Below are positions 19,057 to 27,763 of a stretch of DNA of 64,000 nt, piece by piece (positions within the stretch are counted from its first letter, which is position 1; every line of letters starts with the position of its first letter). The stretch covers positions 1-64,000 of the forward strand of contig JBCDBD010000002.1 of the NCBI GenBank assembly GCA_039184335.1, read 5' to 3'. The notes below the pieces were generated by a model. That model was given only the letters and a program-made list of their open reading frames with translations, was not told where the DNA came from and ran no database searches. The position numbers and the translations under genes were made by a program. This DNA comes from JBCDBD01 sp039184335. GTDB taxonomy: Bacteria > Bacteroidota > Bacteroidia > Flavobacteriales > Flavobacteriaceae.

Positions 19057-19197
19057 AATAAGGGCATGCTTGAACAAGAAGCAAAAACCTTTCTTTGGAA
19101 TTTGGTGCTGGATGGCTATTTGTACAACCAAAAAATTGGAAATCTTCTTTTGACAAAACCAGTATGCAATCTGTTCCCTAGATTGCTGCCGCCCTTT

Positions 19198-20304
19198 TTA
19201 ACCTGCTACAGCGTCAGCTAGCGTCAGTGTATGGATCCTTACTTTTTTCTGTTTTCCCTTCAGTAAAATATCGCCCAACGATTTTGAGGTAGAATACTTC
19301 TCGATTTTCAGATCTAGGTCTTTCAACAACTTGCCGGAGACCAAAAGAGATACATTATGCTTGTTACATTCGCCCTGTATACGGGCTGACGTATTGATAA
19401 CATCACCATGATACGCCAATTCCTTTTTTACAGATCCTACTTCTGCCGCCATCAATCTTCCCCCATGCATCCCCGCCTTGAACTCAGGAAAGACCCCATA
19501 TTTGTCGATGTAGTAGTTTTTTCTCGAGCGTTTTTGCCGTTCAAAAGCAAAGAACAGGCCCACACAATTGTTATTTGCCAGCCCTTTTTCATATGGCCAA
19601 CTCAACACGGCTTCATCACCTACATATTGATAGATCTCAGCCTCAAATTTTGGAACCACCTCGTTCAAATCGTAAAAACAGTCTTGAATGAACTGGCTGT
19701 ACTTAAAATGTCCTATTTTCTCAGCAATGGTGGTAGAGTCTTTCAAATCCAAAAACATAAAAATACGGTCCTCCTCCCTAGGGTTTTTATATTTGCCCAT
19801 TAATATGCGTAAGAAAACCCCCTTGCCAAAACGCTCAACGGCAATTTTTATGAAGGAAAACAAAAAAGAAGACAAGATAATGTAGTACATGAAGGCCCAA
19901 AACCTTTTATCGGAAAGCCACCACAGCCCCTGTTCTATATCCATATCAAGTTCAAAAATTCTGGAAAAAACCCCTACCGATGCAGTAAGAAGAGCGGTAG
20001 TGACCAAAAAATACACCAGTGACCGAAAAATCAAGTTCGCAAAAAGCGCCATCCGCCGAGAAACATACCTATCGAACAAATAATCGATTGTCGCATATAA
20101 CAACCCCAACGAAAAACCAATCGCTGTAAATACGATCATCGGCTGAAAAAAAGTCTGGCCATTTTCAAAACCCGGTAAGACCGCCACTCCTACCTCTTGA
20201 TCGAGGCCATAAAACCTAAATATGACAAATGAAGCCGAAGTGACTGTCCAAAACGCTACCGATTGCCCCAAGTTTTTCAAGTAATCCTTAATACCTCTAC
20301 GCAT
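19198..20304 (-). CDS. Membrane-anchored class III nucleotide cyclase
   Basis: The protein has an N-terminal membrane module with four hydrophobic segments (about residues 15-35, 48-70, 85-110 and 133-155), followed by a class III adenylate/guanylate cyclase catalytic domain (about 175-340). The metal-binding aspartates are visible in FLDLKDST and YVGDEAVLSW, and the transition-state residues in GDVINTSARIQ. It would make cAMP or cGMP at the membrane; the substrate cannot be decided by eye. No receptor or HAMP domain is seen, so the membrane module may itself be the sensor. It stands alone between rimP and tRNA-Gln. Confidence 0.85.
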   Translation of the reverse strand: MRRGIKDYLKNLGQSVAFWTVTSASFVIFRFYGLDQEVGVAVLPGFENGQTFFQPMIVFTAIGFSLGLLYATIDYLFDRYVSRRMALFANLIFRSLVYFLVTTALLTASVGVFSRIFELDMDIEQGLWWLSDKRFWAFMYYIILSSFLFSFIKIAVERFGKGVFLRILMGKYKNPREEDRIFMFLDLKDSTTIAEKIGHFKYSQFIQDCFYDLNEVVPKFEAEIYQYVGDEAVLSWPYEKGLANNNCVGLFFAFERQKRSRKNYYIDKYGVFPEFKAGMHGGRLMAAEVGSVKKELAYHGDVINTSARIQGECNKHNVSLLVSGKLLKDLDLKIEKYSTSKSLGDILLKGKQKKVRIHTLTLADAVAG

Positions 20305-20524
20305 TATTCCATTTATTTGGCTACAAAAGATAGCGATTAATTACCCCTTAAAAAAGCCTCACAAAAGTTTATTTTTTTTGATGTCTTTAAAAGGCGGTCA
20401 TTTTCAAACCCGACTGACCGCAATCCTTAGCCTATACCGGTGAAATACCGCATGTTCCACAATAGCTTTTGATTGGGCCCAACGGCTTAAAATGTATGGG
20501 GAAAGTGATGGATGTTGAAACAAA

Positions 20525-20556
20525 AAAATCCCGATTTCAATTGAAATCGGGATTTT
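20525..20556 (-). terminator. Terminator downstream of tRNA-Gln
   Basis: A perfect 32-base palindrome with core TCCCGATTTCAATTGAAATC lies nine bases past the tRNA 3' end on the minus strand. It ends in a T-run on that strand, as expected for an intrinsic terminator. Confidence 0.88.
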
Positions 20557-20564
20557 GTCTTCTG

Positions 20565-20636
20565 TTGGCCTACTAGGACTCGAACCTAGAATGACTGGAC
20601 CAAAACCAGTAGTGTTGCCAATTACACCATAGGCCA
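20565..20636 (-). tRNA. tRNA-Gln (anticodon UUG)
   Basis: On the minus strand the sequence folds as a tRNA: acceptor TGGCCTA paired with TAGGCCA, anticodon stem-loop ACTGG-TTTTGGT-CCAGT with anticodon TTG, and T-arm CTAGGTTCGAGTCCTAG. The discriminator base is A. CCA is not encoded. It is followed by a strong terminator and preceded by a consensus promoter, so it is a single-gene unit. Confidence 0.96.
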
Positions 20637-20654
20637 GTACCACTTTTGAGGGTG

Positions 20655-20684
20655 CAAATTTAAGACAATCTTTATTACCGACAA
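20655..20684 (-). promoter_or_regulatory. Promoter of tRNA-Gln
   Basis: On the minus strand TTG-N19-TAAATTTG matches the Bacteroidota consensus exactly. It ends 19 bases before the tRNA 5' end, consistent with a short 5' leader. Confidence 0.75.
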
Positions 20685-20806
20685 ATAAATTTAAAGACAA
20701 TCCACTATCTAAAAAACCAAAAAGCCCTGTTAAAGGTTTTCCAAAATGGACAGGGCATCTCTATTTTATTTGGTAAATTCGCCCCTGTTGGTAAATACCA
20801 AACTTT

Positions 20807-23800
20807 ATGTTCGCAGCAGATTTCAAAAAATGGGATACCATTTTAGGATGGGTTTCCTTCACCATAGCCTTTATCACTTACGCTCTTACTGTTGAACCCA
20901 CTGGAAGCTTCTGGGATGCCGGTGAATACATCAGTACCTCTGCGAAATTGCAAGTGGGTCACCCCCCAGGGGCACCTTTGCTACAAATGATTGGCGCTTT
21001 CTTTGCAATGTTCGCTTTTGGCGATAGCTCAAAAATCGCCCTTATGGTCAATGCAGTTTCCATCATATCAAGTGCCTTCGCCGTGCTTTTTACATTTTGG
21101 ACCATCACCAATTTGACCAAAAAACTGATTCATGAAAAGAAAAAATTTACCAATAGCAAAGCGATTGCTATACTGGGCAGCGGACTTGTCGGGGCATTGG
21201 CATTTACCTTTTCTGATAGTTTTTGGTTCAATGCCGTAGAGACAGAGGTCTATGCCATGGCCAGTTTGATCATGGCCCTTTTGTTATGGTTGGGACTTAA
21301 ATGGACAGATAATCTCGATGACCCACGTGGGCACCGTTGGCTGTTGCTGATCAGTTTCGTCATCGGTCTTACTTTCGGCATCCAGTTTATGGGCTTTTTG
21401 GCCATACCCTCTATAGGATTGTTGTTCTATTTTAAAAAGTATAAAACCACAACGGTCAAAAACTTTTTGGTCGCCAATATTGTCGTCATCGCCATTTTGA
21501 TGCTGGTCTACCAGTTTTCATTGACCTATGTACTGAAACTGTTTGGCTGGAGCGAGGTTTTCTTTGTGAATACTATTGGGCTCCCCTTCAATTCAGGAAC
21601 CATTATCATGGGACTGCTCTTCGTGACCATCTTCTATTTTGCGCTTCGTTACACTAGAAAGCACAATTTTCAGACAGGTAACCTTATCACTTTATGCCTC
21701 ATGTTCTTGGTACTGGGATTCTCTTCATGGCTCATGTTGCCCATTCGGGCCAATGCCAGAACCGTTGTCAATGAAAACGACCCATCAGATGCGCGATCCT
21801 TATTGGCCTACTACAACAGGGAACAATATCCTGGGGTTGAAAGCCCGTTCTACGGAGCTTACTATTCCAACACCTTTGCATCTGCCGGTGACGATATGGA
21901 TGATAAACCCAAATATGAAAAGGACAAAAAACTTGGAAAATACGTTGTTGTCAACCATTACAAAGGCGCCCTACAAGGACCCAATAAGAGACACGTGGGC
22001 TTTTTACCCCGGCTATGGAGCGAACAACATGCCGAGAACTACATGGGCTATTATGGTGAATTGGCATTTCGCATAAAACCGGAATACATGTCGAACAACG
22101 AACTTCGAGATGCCGTGAACCAGTTCAAAGCTGCGTATGACCAAGGGGAACTGGATGCCGAGCAGTATATGCGATTTTTAAGGGAGTTCAGTGACTACAT
22201 TGAGGTAGAACCGCCTACCTTGGGCCAAAACCTGCGCTATCTCTTTGATTTTCAGTTTAGCTATATGTATATGCGCTACTTCATGTGGAATTTTGTTGGT
22301 AGGCAAAACGATACCCAAGGCAGGTTTGACAACAACGGACAATGGCGAAGTGGCATCAGTTTTGTCGATAGCTTCTTTTTCGGCAGCCAAAAAAACCTAC
22401 CCAGCGATATTCGAGACCATAAGGCCCGAAACACCTACTTTTTCTTACCGCTTCTTCTGGGCATCATTGGTCTTGTCTTCCAAATCTCGAAAAACCCAAA
22501 ACAATTTTGGGTGTTGTTTGTATTCTTCATGTTCACTGGTTTGGCCATTCAGTTTTACACCAACCCTTATATTTTTCAACCCCGGGAACGTGACTACTCG
22601 CTGGTAGGCTCATTTTATGTATTCGCCATTTGGATAGGGCTCGGTGTATACAGCCTATTTGATGAGTTCAAAAAATGGCTTTCGGCCAAGATTGCCGCAC
22701 CGGCCTGTACCCTATTGTGTTTGTTGGCGGTTCCCTTTTTGATGGCCTTTCAAAACTGGGACGACCACGACCGTTCAAATCGCCGTACAGCACAATCAAC
22801 CGCCAAAGCCTATCTTGACTCTTGTCAGCAAGATGCTGGTGCCATTCTCTTTACCATTGGAGACAACGACACCTTTCCACTTTGGTATGTTCAAGAAATC
22901 GAAGGATATCGTACTGATGTCCGTATCGTATGTACCAGCCTCTTTGCTACAGATTGGTACATCGACCAAATGAAGCGAAAAGCCTATGGGAGCGAACCCA
23001 TACCATCGCAACTGACCCATGACAAGTACAGCTATGGTACACGTGACGCCATTTACTATCAAGGTATCACAGACAGCAGATGGGGCATTAAGGATTTTAT
23101 GAATTGGGTGGGCAGTGATAAACCCCAGACCAAGTTTAAGTATTTTTTGGAAAAGCAAGGTGCCGATATCAGTGACTACCCTGAAAGCACCTTGAACATT
23201 GTCTACTACCCCACCAATAAGATTCGGATACCTGTAAACAAGCAAAATGTGCTGAACAGTGGTTTGGTCAAGGAGAAAGATGCTGAATTGATTGTGGATT
23301 ATATCGATATAGACCTACCAAAAAGCGCATTGACCAAACAACGCATATTAATGTTGGACCTTTTGGCCAACAACGATTGGAAAAGACCCATTTATTTTTC
23401 AGGGGGCAGTTTTGACGATGGTGAATATATTTGGATGAAAGACTATTTGCAACTCGATGGCCTAGTCTACAAATTGGTTCCCATAAAAACAGAATATCAA
23501 AGCGTTTTTGAAATGGGCCGCATCGACAGCGATTTAATGTTTGACATTGTCAAAAAATGGGATTGGGGCAATTCGGGAAGCCCCGATATTTACCACGATC
23601 CCCAGACCCGCTCCCAGGGCTTATCGTTCAGGGGCAATATGGCCCGTCTCATGGAAACCTTGATCGATGAAGGTAAAATTGAAAAGGCCAAAGAAGTTAT
23701 AAATATTGCCATGCAGAATATGCCCGTAGCACATTTTGGTTTCTATGCCTTTGTAGAACCCTTTGTTGATGGTTATTACAAAGTAGGGGAAACCCAAAAG

Positions 23801-24151
23801 GCAAGACAGCTTTTTGAAGAACTAAAAACAATTTACCAAGAGCGGTTGGCATACTATGCCGGCATTCCACTTGATGAACAATATGACAAAATCGAAGACA
23901 TTTTGGCTGACATGGAAGCTTACCGCCGCAATATCGACATGCTCATTCAAAACCAAGATCGCGAAATCGCTGAGAAAGAGACCTTGATTTTCAATGAATA
24001 CATTGACATGTTCAACCAATTTGTAGGAGATGGGTCTGATTATGGAGATGAGTCATTATTTCCCGAAAATCCTGATTTGGAAGATTCCATCGAAATCGAC
24101 ACCGCTACCATCTTACTGGAAGAAGATACCGTACCCGCTACTATGAATTAA
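20807..24151 (+). CDS. DUF2723 polytopic membrane protein, GT-C glycosyltransferase-like, with C-terminal soluble region
   Basis: This 1114-residue protein belongs to the DUF2723 family, widespread in Bacteroidota and distantly related to GT-C protein O-mannosyltransferases. The N-terminal signature is present near residues 30-65: TGSFWDAGEYISTSAKLQVG followed by HPPGAPLLQM. An acidic residue in such a first loop is catalytic in GT-C enzymes. About twelve membrane helices follow (to about residue 650), then a large periplasmic region and a helical, TPR-like C-terminus (about 940-1060). It stands alone, divergent from tRNA-Gln and convergent with the thioredoxin-like gene. A lipid-linked sugar substrate is inferred, not shown. 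Confidence 0.88.
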   Translation: MFAADFKKWDTILGWVSFTIAFITYALTVEPTGSFWDAGEYISTSAKLQVGHPPGAPLLQMIGAFFAMFAFGDSSKIALMVNAVSIISSAFAVLFTFWTITNLTKKLIHEKKKFTNSKAIAILGSGLVGALAFTFSDSFWFNAVETEVYAMASLIMALLLWLGLKWTDNLDDPRGHRWLLLISFVIGLTFGIQFMGFLAIPSIGLLFYFKKYKTTTVKNFLVANIVVIAILMLVYQFSLTYVLKLFGWSEVFFVNTIGLPFNSGTIIMGLLFVTIFYFALRYTRKHNFQTGNLITLCLMFLVLGFSSWLMLPIRANARTVVNENDPSDARSLLAYYNREQYPGVESPFYGAYYSNTFASAGDDMDDKPKYEKDKKLGKYVVVNHYKGALQGPNKRHVGFLPRLWSEQHAENYMGYYGELAFRIKPEYMSNNELRDAVNQFKAAYDQGELDAEQYMRFLREFSDYIEVEPPTLGQNLRYLFDFQFSYMYMRYFMWNFVGRQNDTQGRFDNNGQWRSGISFVDSFFFGSQKNLPSDIRDHKARNTYFFLPLLLGIIGLVFQISKNPKQFWVLFVFFMFTGLAIQFYTNPYIFQPRERDYSLVGSFYVFAIWIGLGVYSLFDEFKKWLSAKIAAPACTLLCLLAVPFLMAFQNWDDHDRSNRRTAQSTAKAYLDSCQQDAGAILFTIGDNDTFPLWYVQEIEGYRTDVRIVCTSLFATDWYIDQMKRKAYGSEPIPSQLTHDKYSYGTRDAIYYQGITDSRWGIKDFMNWVGSDKPQTKFKYFLEKQGADISDYPESTLNIVYYPTNKIRIPVNKQNVLNSGLVKEKDAELIVDYIDIDLPKSALTKQRILMLDLLANNDWKRPIYFSGGSFDDGEYIWMKDYLQLDGLVYKLVPIKTEYQSVFEMGRIDSDLMFDIVKKWDWGNSGSPDIYHDPQTRSQGLSFRGNMARLMETLIDEGKIEKAKEVINIAMQNMPVAHFGFYAFVEPFVDGYYKVGETQKARQLFEELKTIYQERLAYYAGIPLDEQYDKIEDILADMEAYRRNIDMLIQNQDREIAEKETLIFNEYIDMFNQFVGDGSDYGDESLFPENPDLEDSIEIDTATILLEEDTVPATMN

Positions 24152-24223
24152 GCCTAAAACGGCTACGTTCGATATGAAATATAGATATTCTTTGAAAAAA
24201 GAAGGCCGCGTAGTGTACAGTTT

Positions 24224-24520
24224 TTAGATGTACTCGTTAAGAATACCAATTAGGGTATTGGCATCTTGTTCACCACTTTGACGCCAAACCATTTCGCCTT
24301 TTTTATAGATCATCAAAGTTGGTAGACCCTTGATACGAAGTGCTTGAGAAAGTTCTTTGTTTTTGTCGACATCGATCTTGATGACTTTGCCCTTATCCCC
24401 TAAGGCAGCCGCCACATCACGGAGTACAGGGTGCATTGAAGTGGATTGATCGTTCCACTCAGCATAGAAATCCAGTAGCACAGGAATGTTCAAATCGATC
24501 AGTTCACCAAATTTTGACAT
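24224..24520 (-). CDS. Thioredoxin-fold protein lacking the CxxC active site
   Basis: The 98-residue product keeps the thioredoxin fold: PVLLDFYAEW, the KVIKIDVDKN strand-helix, and the cis-proline segment GLPTLMIYKKGEMVWRQSG. At the place of the canonical W-C-G-P-C-K it reads W-N-D-Q-S-T (residues 22-27), so both redox cysteines are gone. It therefore cannot act as a disulfide reductase and may be a binding or scaffold protein. The start is the ATG of MSKFGELIDL: a consensus promoter lies just upstream at 24544-24572, which would exclude the longer in-frame start. The downstream neighbour is the convergent DUF2723 gene. Confidence 0.85.
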   Translation of the reverse strand: MSKFGELIDLNIPVLLDFYAEWNDQSTSMHPVLRDVAAALGDKGKVIKIDVDKNKELSQALRIKGLPTLMIYKKGEMVWRQSGEQDANTLIGILNEYI

Positions 24521-24543
24521 GGGAAATGCGTTGGTTTGCGAAT

Positions 24544-24572
24544 CAAAAGTAAGAAAAAATGTTAAAGTACAA
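24544..24572 (-). promoter_or_regulatory. Promoter of the thioredoxin-like gene
   Basis: On the minus strand TTG-N18-TACTTTTG matches the Bacteroidota consensus exactly. The predicted transcript begins near 24537, 17 bases before the ATG at 24520, and supports that shorter start. Confidence 0.72.
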
Positions 24573-24611
24573 GATGAGGTATCTGCTTTAAACAACTGAT
24601 TGTCGTTAAAT

Positions 24612-25847
24612 TCACGTTAAAGCTTTCTTTTTAAGGGTGATGACCGAAATTTCTGGCCAAATTCCTACCCGCCCTGGATAACCGATAAATCCGAAACCCC
24701 TATTAACATTGATGAACTGGCCCAGTTCTTTATAGATGCCAGCCCAATACTTATAGCGCCATTTTACTGGACTCCATTTGATCCAACCTGGTATCTCGAT
24801 GCCAAACTGCATCCCATGGGTGTGACCGCTCAACGTCAAATGGTAATGATGTTCATCATGTATGACGACCTGTTCCCAATGTGAGGGATCGTGGCTCATC
24901 AAAATCTTAAAATCAGTCGCGCTTACCCCTAAGGTCGCTTTCTGAAGATCCCCAGATTTTTTAAATCCGCCTGCTCCCCAATTCTCCACACCTATAAGCG
25001 CAATTTTTTGCCCTTGTCGCCGTAAAAAACGGTTCTCGTTCAACAAAAGGTCAAAGCCCATTTCTTTTTGCAAGGTTTTCAGTTGCTCTAGGTTTTGGGC
25101 TTTAGCATCAGCAGATGGCCAACCTACATAATCGCCATAATCATGGTTGCCCAAAATGGAATATTTTCCATCCTTGGCACTAAGTGTTCCAAATAAATCT
25201 GCCCAAGGGCGCATTTCATCGGCTTTGTTGTTCACCATATCACCAGTAAACAAGATGACATCACTTTCTTGGGCATTGATCAAATCGATACCATATGCTA
25301 CCTTATTCTTATTGTCAAAACTACCGCTATGCACGTCGGATATTTGGGTAATACGGTAGCCATCAAAAGCATCGGGCAAGTCTTCGAACTCCAGCTCATA
25401 CTCCAATACCTTGTAATTGTATTTGCCCCTATACATGCCATACAATAATGCACCAAATGGCAGGGCCGCCAAACCCAAGGCCAAGGTACTGATAAACTTC
25501 CGCCGACTTGGTATTACCGATGCGTTGCCTCCTGTGAGTTCGATAACTTTATAATATGCCCAAACAAAAAATCGTATGACATCTTCAACCAGCAGAAAAA
25601 AACCGAGCACCAAGGCCAAGACAAAAAACGAAAAAAATATGCCAGCCGCGATAGCAGTGGAGGGTTTCATGGCCGAACCTGGAACATAGCCTATAAGTTT
25701 GACCAAAAAATACCCCCATGCAGCCAAAAACAAAAATCCATAGGCCCAATAGGCCAAGGGGCTCTTAAGCAAGGTCTTTAATGCTTGAAATCCATAAATG
25801 GCCAACGCAATATAACTAATGGAAAGAATGATAATAAATCGAGACAT
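24612..25847 (-). CDS. Membrane metallophosphoesterase (YkuE/YaeI-like)
   Basis: This 411-residue protein has hydrophobic segments in the first 100 residues, then a twin-arginine-like stretch SRRKFISTLALG and another membrane segment, and then a calcineurin-like phosphoesterase domain (about residues 155-405). All metal motifs are visible: ISDVHSG, FTGDMVNN, LGNHDYGDY, LMSHDP and SGHTHGMQFG. Family members act on phospholipid or lipid A precursor headgroups at the membrane; the substrate here is unknown. It follows cutC by 49 bases on the same strand and has its own -7-like element. Confidence 0.88.
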   Translation of the reverse strand: MSRFIIILSISYIALAIYGFQALKTLLKSPLAYWAYGFLFLAAWGYFLVKLIGYVPGSAMKPSTAIAAGIFFSFFVLALVLGFFLLVEDVIRFFVWAYYKVIELTGGNASVIPSRRKFISTLALGLAALPFGALLYGMYRGKYNYKVLEYELEFEDLPDAFDGYRITQISDVHSGSFDNKNKVAYGIDLINAQESDVILFTGDMVNNKADEMRPWADLFGTLSAKDGKYSILGNHDYGDYVGWPSADAKAQNLEQLKTLQKEMGFDLLLNENRFLRRQGQKIALIGVENWGAGGFKKSGDLQKATLGVSATDFKILMSHDPSHWEQVVIHDEHHYHLTLSGHTHGMQFGIEIPGWIKWSPVKWRYKYWAGIYKELGQFINVNRGFGFIGYPGRVGIWPEISVITLKKKALT

Positions 25848-25862
25848 GCCCTATTTTTTTCA

Positions 25863-25870
25863 CAAAGATA
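25863..25870 (-). promoter_or_regulatory. Candidate -7 element of the metallophosphoesterase gene
   Basis: TATCTTTG on the minus strand fits the consensus TAnnTTTG. No TTG is found at the -33 position. It sits in the short gap between cutC and the metallophosphoesterase gene and would give a leader of about ten bases. Confidence 0.4.
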
Positions 25871-25896
25871 TCTGTTTGCAGCGAAGCTATTTTCTG

Positions 25897-26616
25897 TTAT
25901 ACCTTTTCAACAATCTGACGAATCATGGCCTCGTTTGTTACCGCAATTTCATTTTCTCTAAGGTGTTGCTTTGCATTCATTGAAATCTTTCCTTCAAGCA
26001 CCAGAGCATTGGCAAACGAGGTGCCAGAAAGATGAAGGGCATGTAACCCTATTTTTTTGAATTGCCCGACATTTTGTACATGGATGCCACCACCAGCCAT
26101 AACCATGGTTTTTGTGGTGGCATTATGCAGTTGCTGTAGTAATTCGAGGCCAAGTTCGGCAGTGGTTTCCTGCCCAGAAGTCAGTAGTGTATCGATTCCA
26201 ATGGTTTCCAGTTGCCGTAAAGTTTGCATGGGGCTTTTGACCCAATCAAAGGCACGGTGAAAGGTGAAGTGCATAGGGCTTGCTGCTTCGACCAATTGCT
26301 GGGTACGTTCCACATCCAACGAAAAATCAGCATTTAAAACTCCTGAAACGATACCTTCGACCTTCATCGATTTGCATAACTCAAGGTCTTGCAGCAACAC
26401 CTCGAACTCTGCCTCAGTGTAGGTAAAGTGTCCGCTACGAGGACGCAGCAGTACATGGACAGGAATTTTCACCCGTTCTTTGACCGATTTGATCAACCCA
26501 TGCGACGGGGTTATGCCCCCAACCCCCAACTCAGCACATAGTTCAATTCTGTCGGCTCCTGCAGCTTCGGCATTAAGGGCAGATTGCAATGAATTGGCAC
26601 ACACTTCAACCAGCAT
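25897..26616 (-). CDS. cutC: CutC family protein
   Basis: This is a 239-residue TIM-barrel protein of the CutC family, named for copper tolerance in E. coli although its biochemical role is uncertain. Typical sequence is seen at the N-terminus (MLVEVCANSLQSALNAEAAG, then ADRIELCAEL), at HVLLRPRSGHFTYTEAE, and at FHRAFDWVKSPMQTL. It is divergent from the glycosylasparaginase-type gene with only 39 bases between the two starts. Whether it has any relation to copper supply for the nearby oxidase is not shown. Confidence 0.92.
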   Translation of the reverse strand: MLVEVCANSLQSALNAEAAGADRIELCAELGVGGITPSHGLIKSVKERVKIPVHVLLRPRSGHFTYTEAEFEVLLQDLELCKSMKVEGIVSGVLNADFSLDVERTQQLVEAASPMHFTFHRAFDWVKSPMQTLRQLETIGIDTLLTSGQETTAELGLELLQQLHNATTKTMVMAGGGIHVQNVGQFKKIGLHALHLSGTSFANALVLEGKISMNAKQHLRENEIAVTNEAMIRQIVEKV

Positions 26617-26655
26617 ATTAGTATCTTTAGTGGATTAAAGGTAAAAAACCCAAGC

Positions 26656-27639
26656 ATGCAGCGTAGAAATTTTCTCAAAAAGTCAGGTCTGGGCAGTGCT
26701 GCCATTTTTTCGACCCCTGTATTGGCCTCTTGCCAAGAATCAGAAAAAAAAGTAATTCCAGAACCAGCTCAGAGATCAAGACCCATGGTTATCGCCACCT
26801 GGGACGTACCCAATGCCACGACCAAGGCCTGGGAGGTCTTAAAAGCAGGTAGTCATGCCCTAGATGCCGTAGAAGCAGGGGTCATGATTGAAGAAGCCGA
26901 TACCAACAACCAATCTGTTGGAAAAGGGGGAAGACCCGACCGTGACGGCAACGTGACATTGGATGCTTGCATCATGAACGATGAGGGAAATTGTGGAGCG
27001 GTAGTCTATCTACAAAACATCACCCATGCTGTATCGATAGCCCGCAAGGTCATGGAAGACACCCCACATGTGATGCTCGCTGGATTGGGTGCAGAGCAAT
27101 TTGCCTATCGACAAGGTTTCAAAAAGGAAAACCTATTGACTGAAAAATCAAAAATGGAATGGTTGGAATGGAAAAAAGAAGCCAAATACGAGCCAATCAT
27201 CAATATTGAAAACCACGACACCATCGGCATGTTGGCCATTGACGAAAATGGAAATCTATCTGGAGCATGTACCACCAGTGGCATGGCCTATAAAATAGGA
27301 GGGCGTGTAGGCGACTCACCCATTATCGGTTCAGGATTGTTCATCGATAACGAAATTGGAGGTGCCACCGCAACAGGTGTGGGGGAAGAAGTGGTCAAAA
27401 CCGTAGGCAGTTTTCTGGTGGTTGAATTGATGCGTCAAGGCAAAACACCACAAGAGGCATGTGAAGAAGCGGTTCATCGAATAGTAAAGAACAACCCAAA
27501 CCATAAAGATTTTCAAGTTGGTTATATCGCAATCAACAAAAAAGGGGAAACCGGAGGGTACTGCATCCACCCAGGTTTTAGTTACCGGGTATATTCTGGA
27601 GAAGGACACAAAAATATTGTGTCAGATAGTTTTCTATAG
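26656..27639 (+). CDS. Exported N4-(beta-N-acetylglucosaminyl)-L-asparaginase / isoaspartyl peptidase family hydrolase
   Basis: This Ntn-hydrolase of the glycosylasparaginase/isoaspartyl peptidase family self-cleaves to expose a catalytic Thr. The cleavage site is visible as NHDTIGMLAI near residue 190, and the substrate-binding region as RVGDSPIIGSGLFIDNEIGG. The N-terminus (MQRRNFLKKSGLGSAAIFST ending LASC) looks like a Tat signal joined to a lipobox, so it is probably a lipoprotein exported folded. The length (327 residues) fits. It would remove asparagine from GlcNAc-Asn or cleave isoaspartyl bonds in the envelope. Confidence 0.9.
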   Translation: MQRRNFLKKSGLGSAAIFSTPVLASCQESEKKVIPEPAQRSRPMVIATWDVPNATTKAWEVLKAGSHALDAVEAGVMIEEADTNNQSVGKGGRPDRDGNVTLDACIMNDEGNCGAVVYLQNITHAVSIARKVMEDTPHVMLAGLGAEQFAYRQGFKKENLLTEKSKMEWLEWKKEAKYEPIINIENHDTIGMLAIDENGNLSGACTTSGMAYKIGGRVGDSPIIGSGLFIDNEIGGATATGVGEEVVKTVGSFLVVELMRQGKTPQEACEEAVHRIVKNNPNHKDFQVGYIAINKKGETGGYCIHPGFSYRVYSGEGHKNIVSDSFL

Positions 27640-27763
27640 CTATTGGACTGGACTACAATACCTTTTGAAGCAATCAAACTACTTTTCAATTCCCATTCTT
27701 AAGTTTTAACTTCTTTTAGTTACTTTTAAGAACAAATGCAACAGCTATATCACAACCATAACA

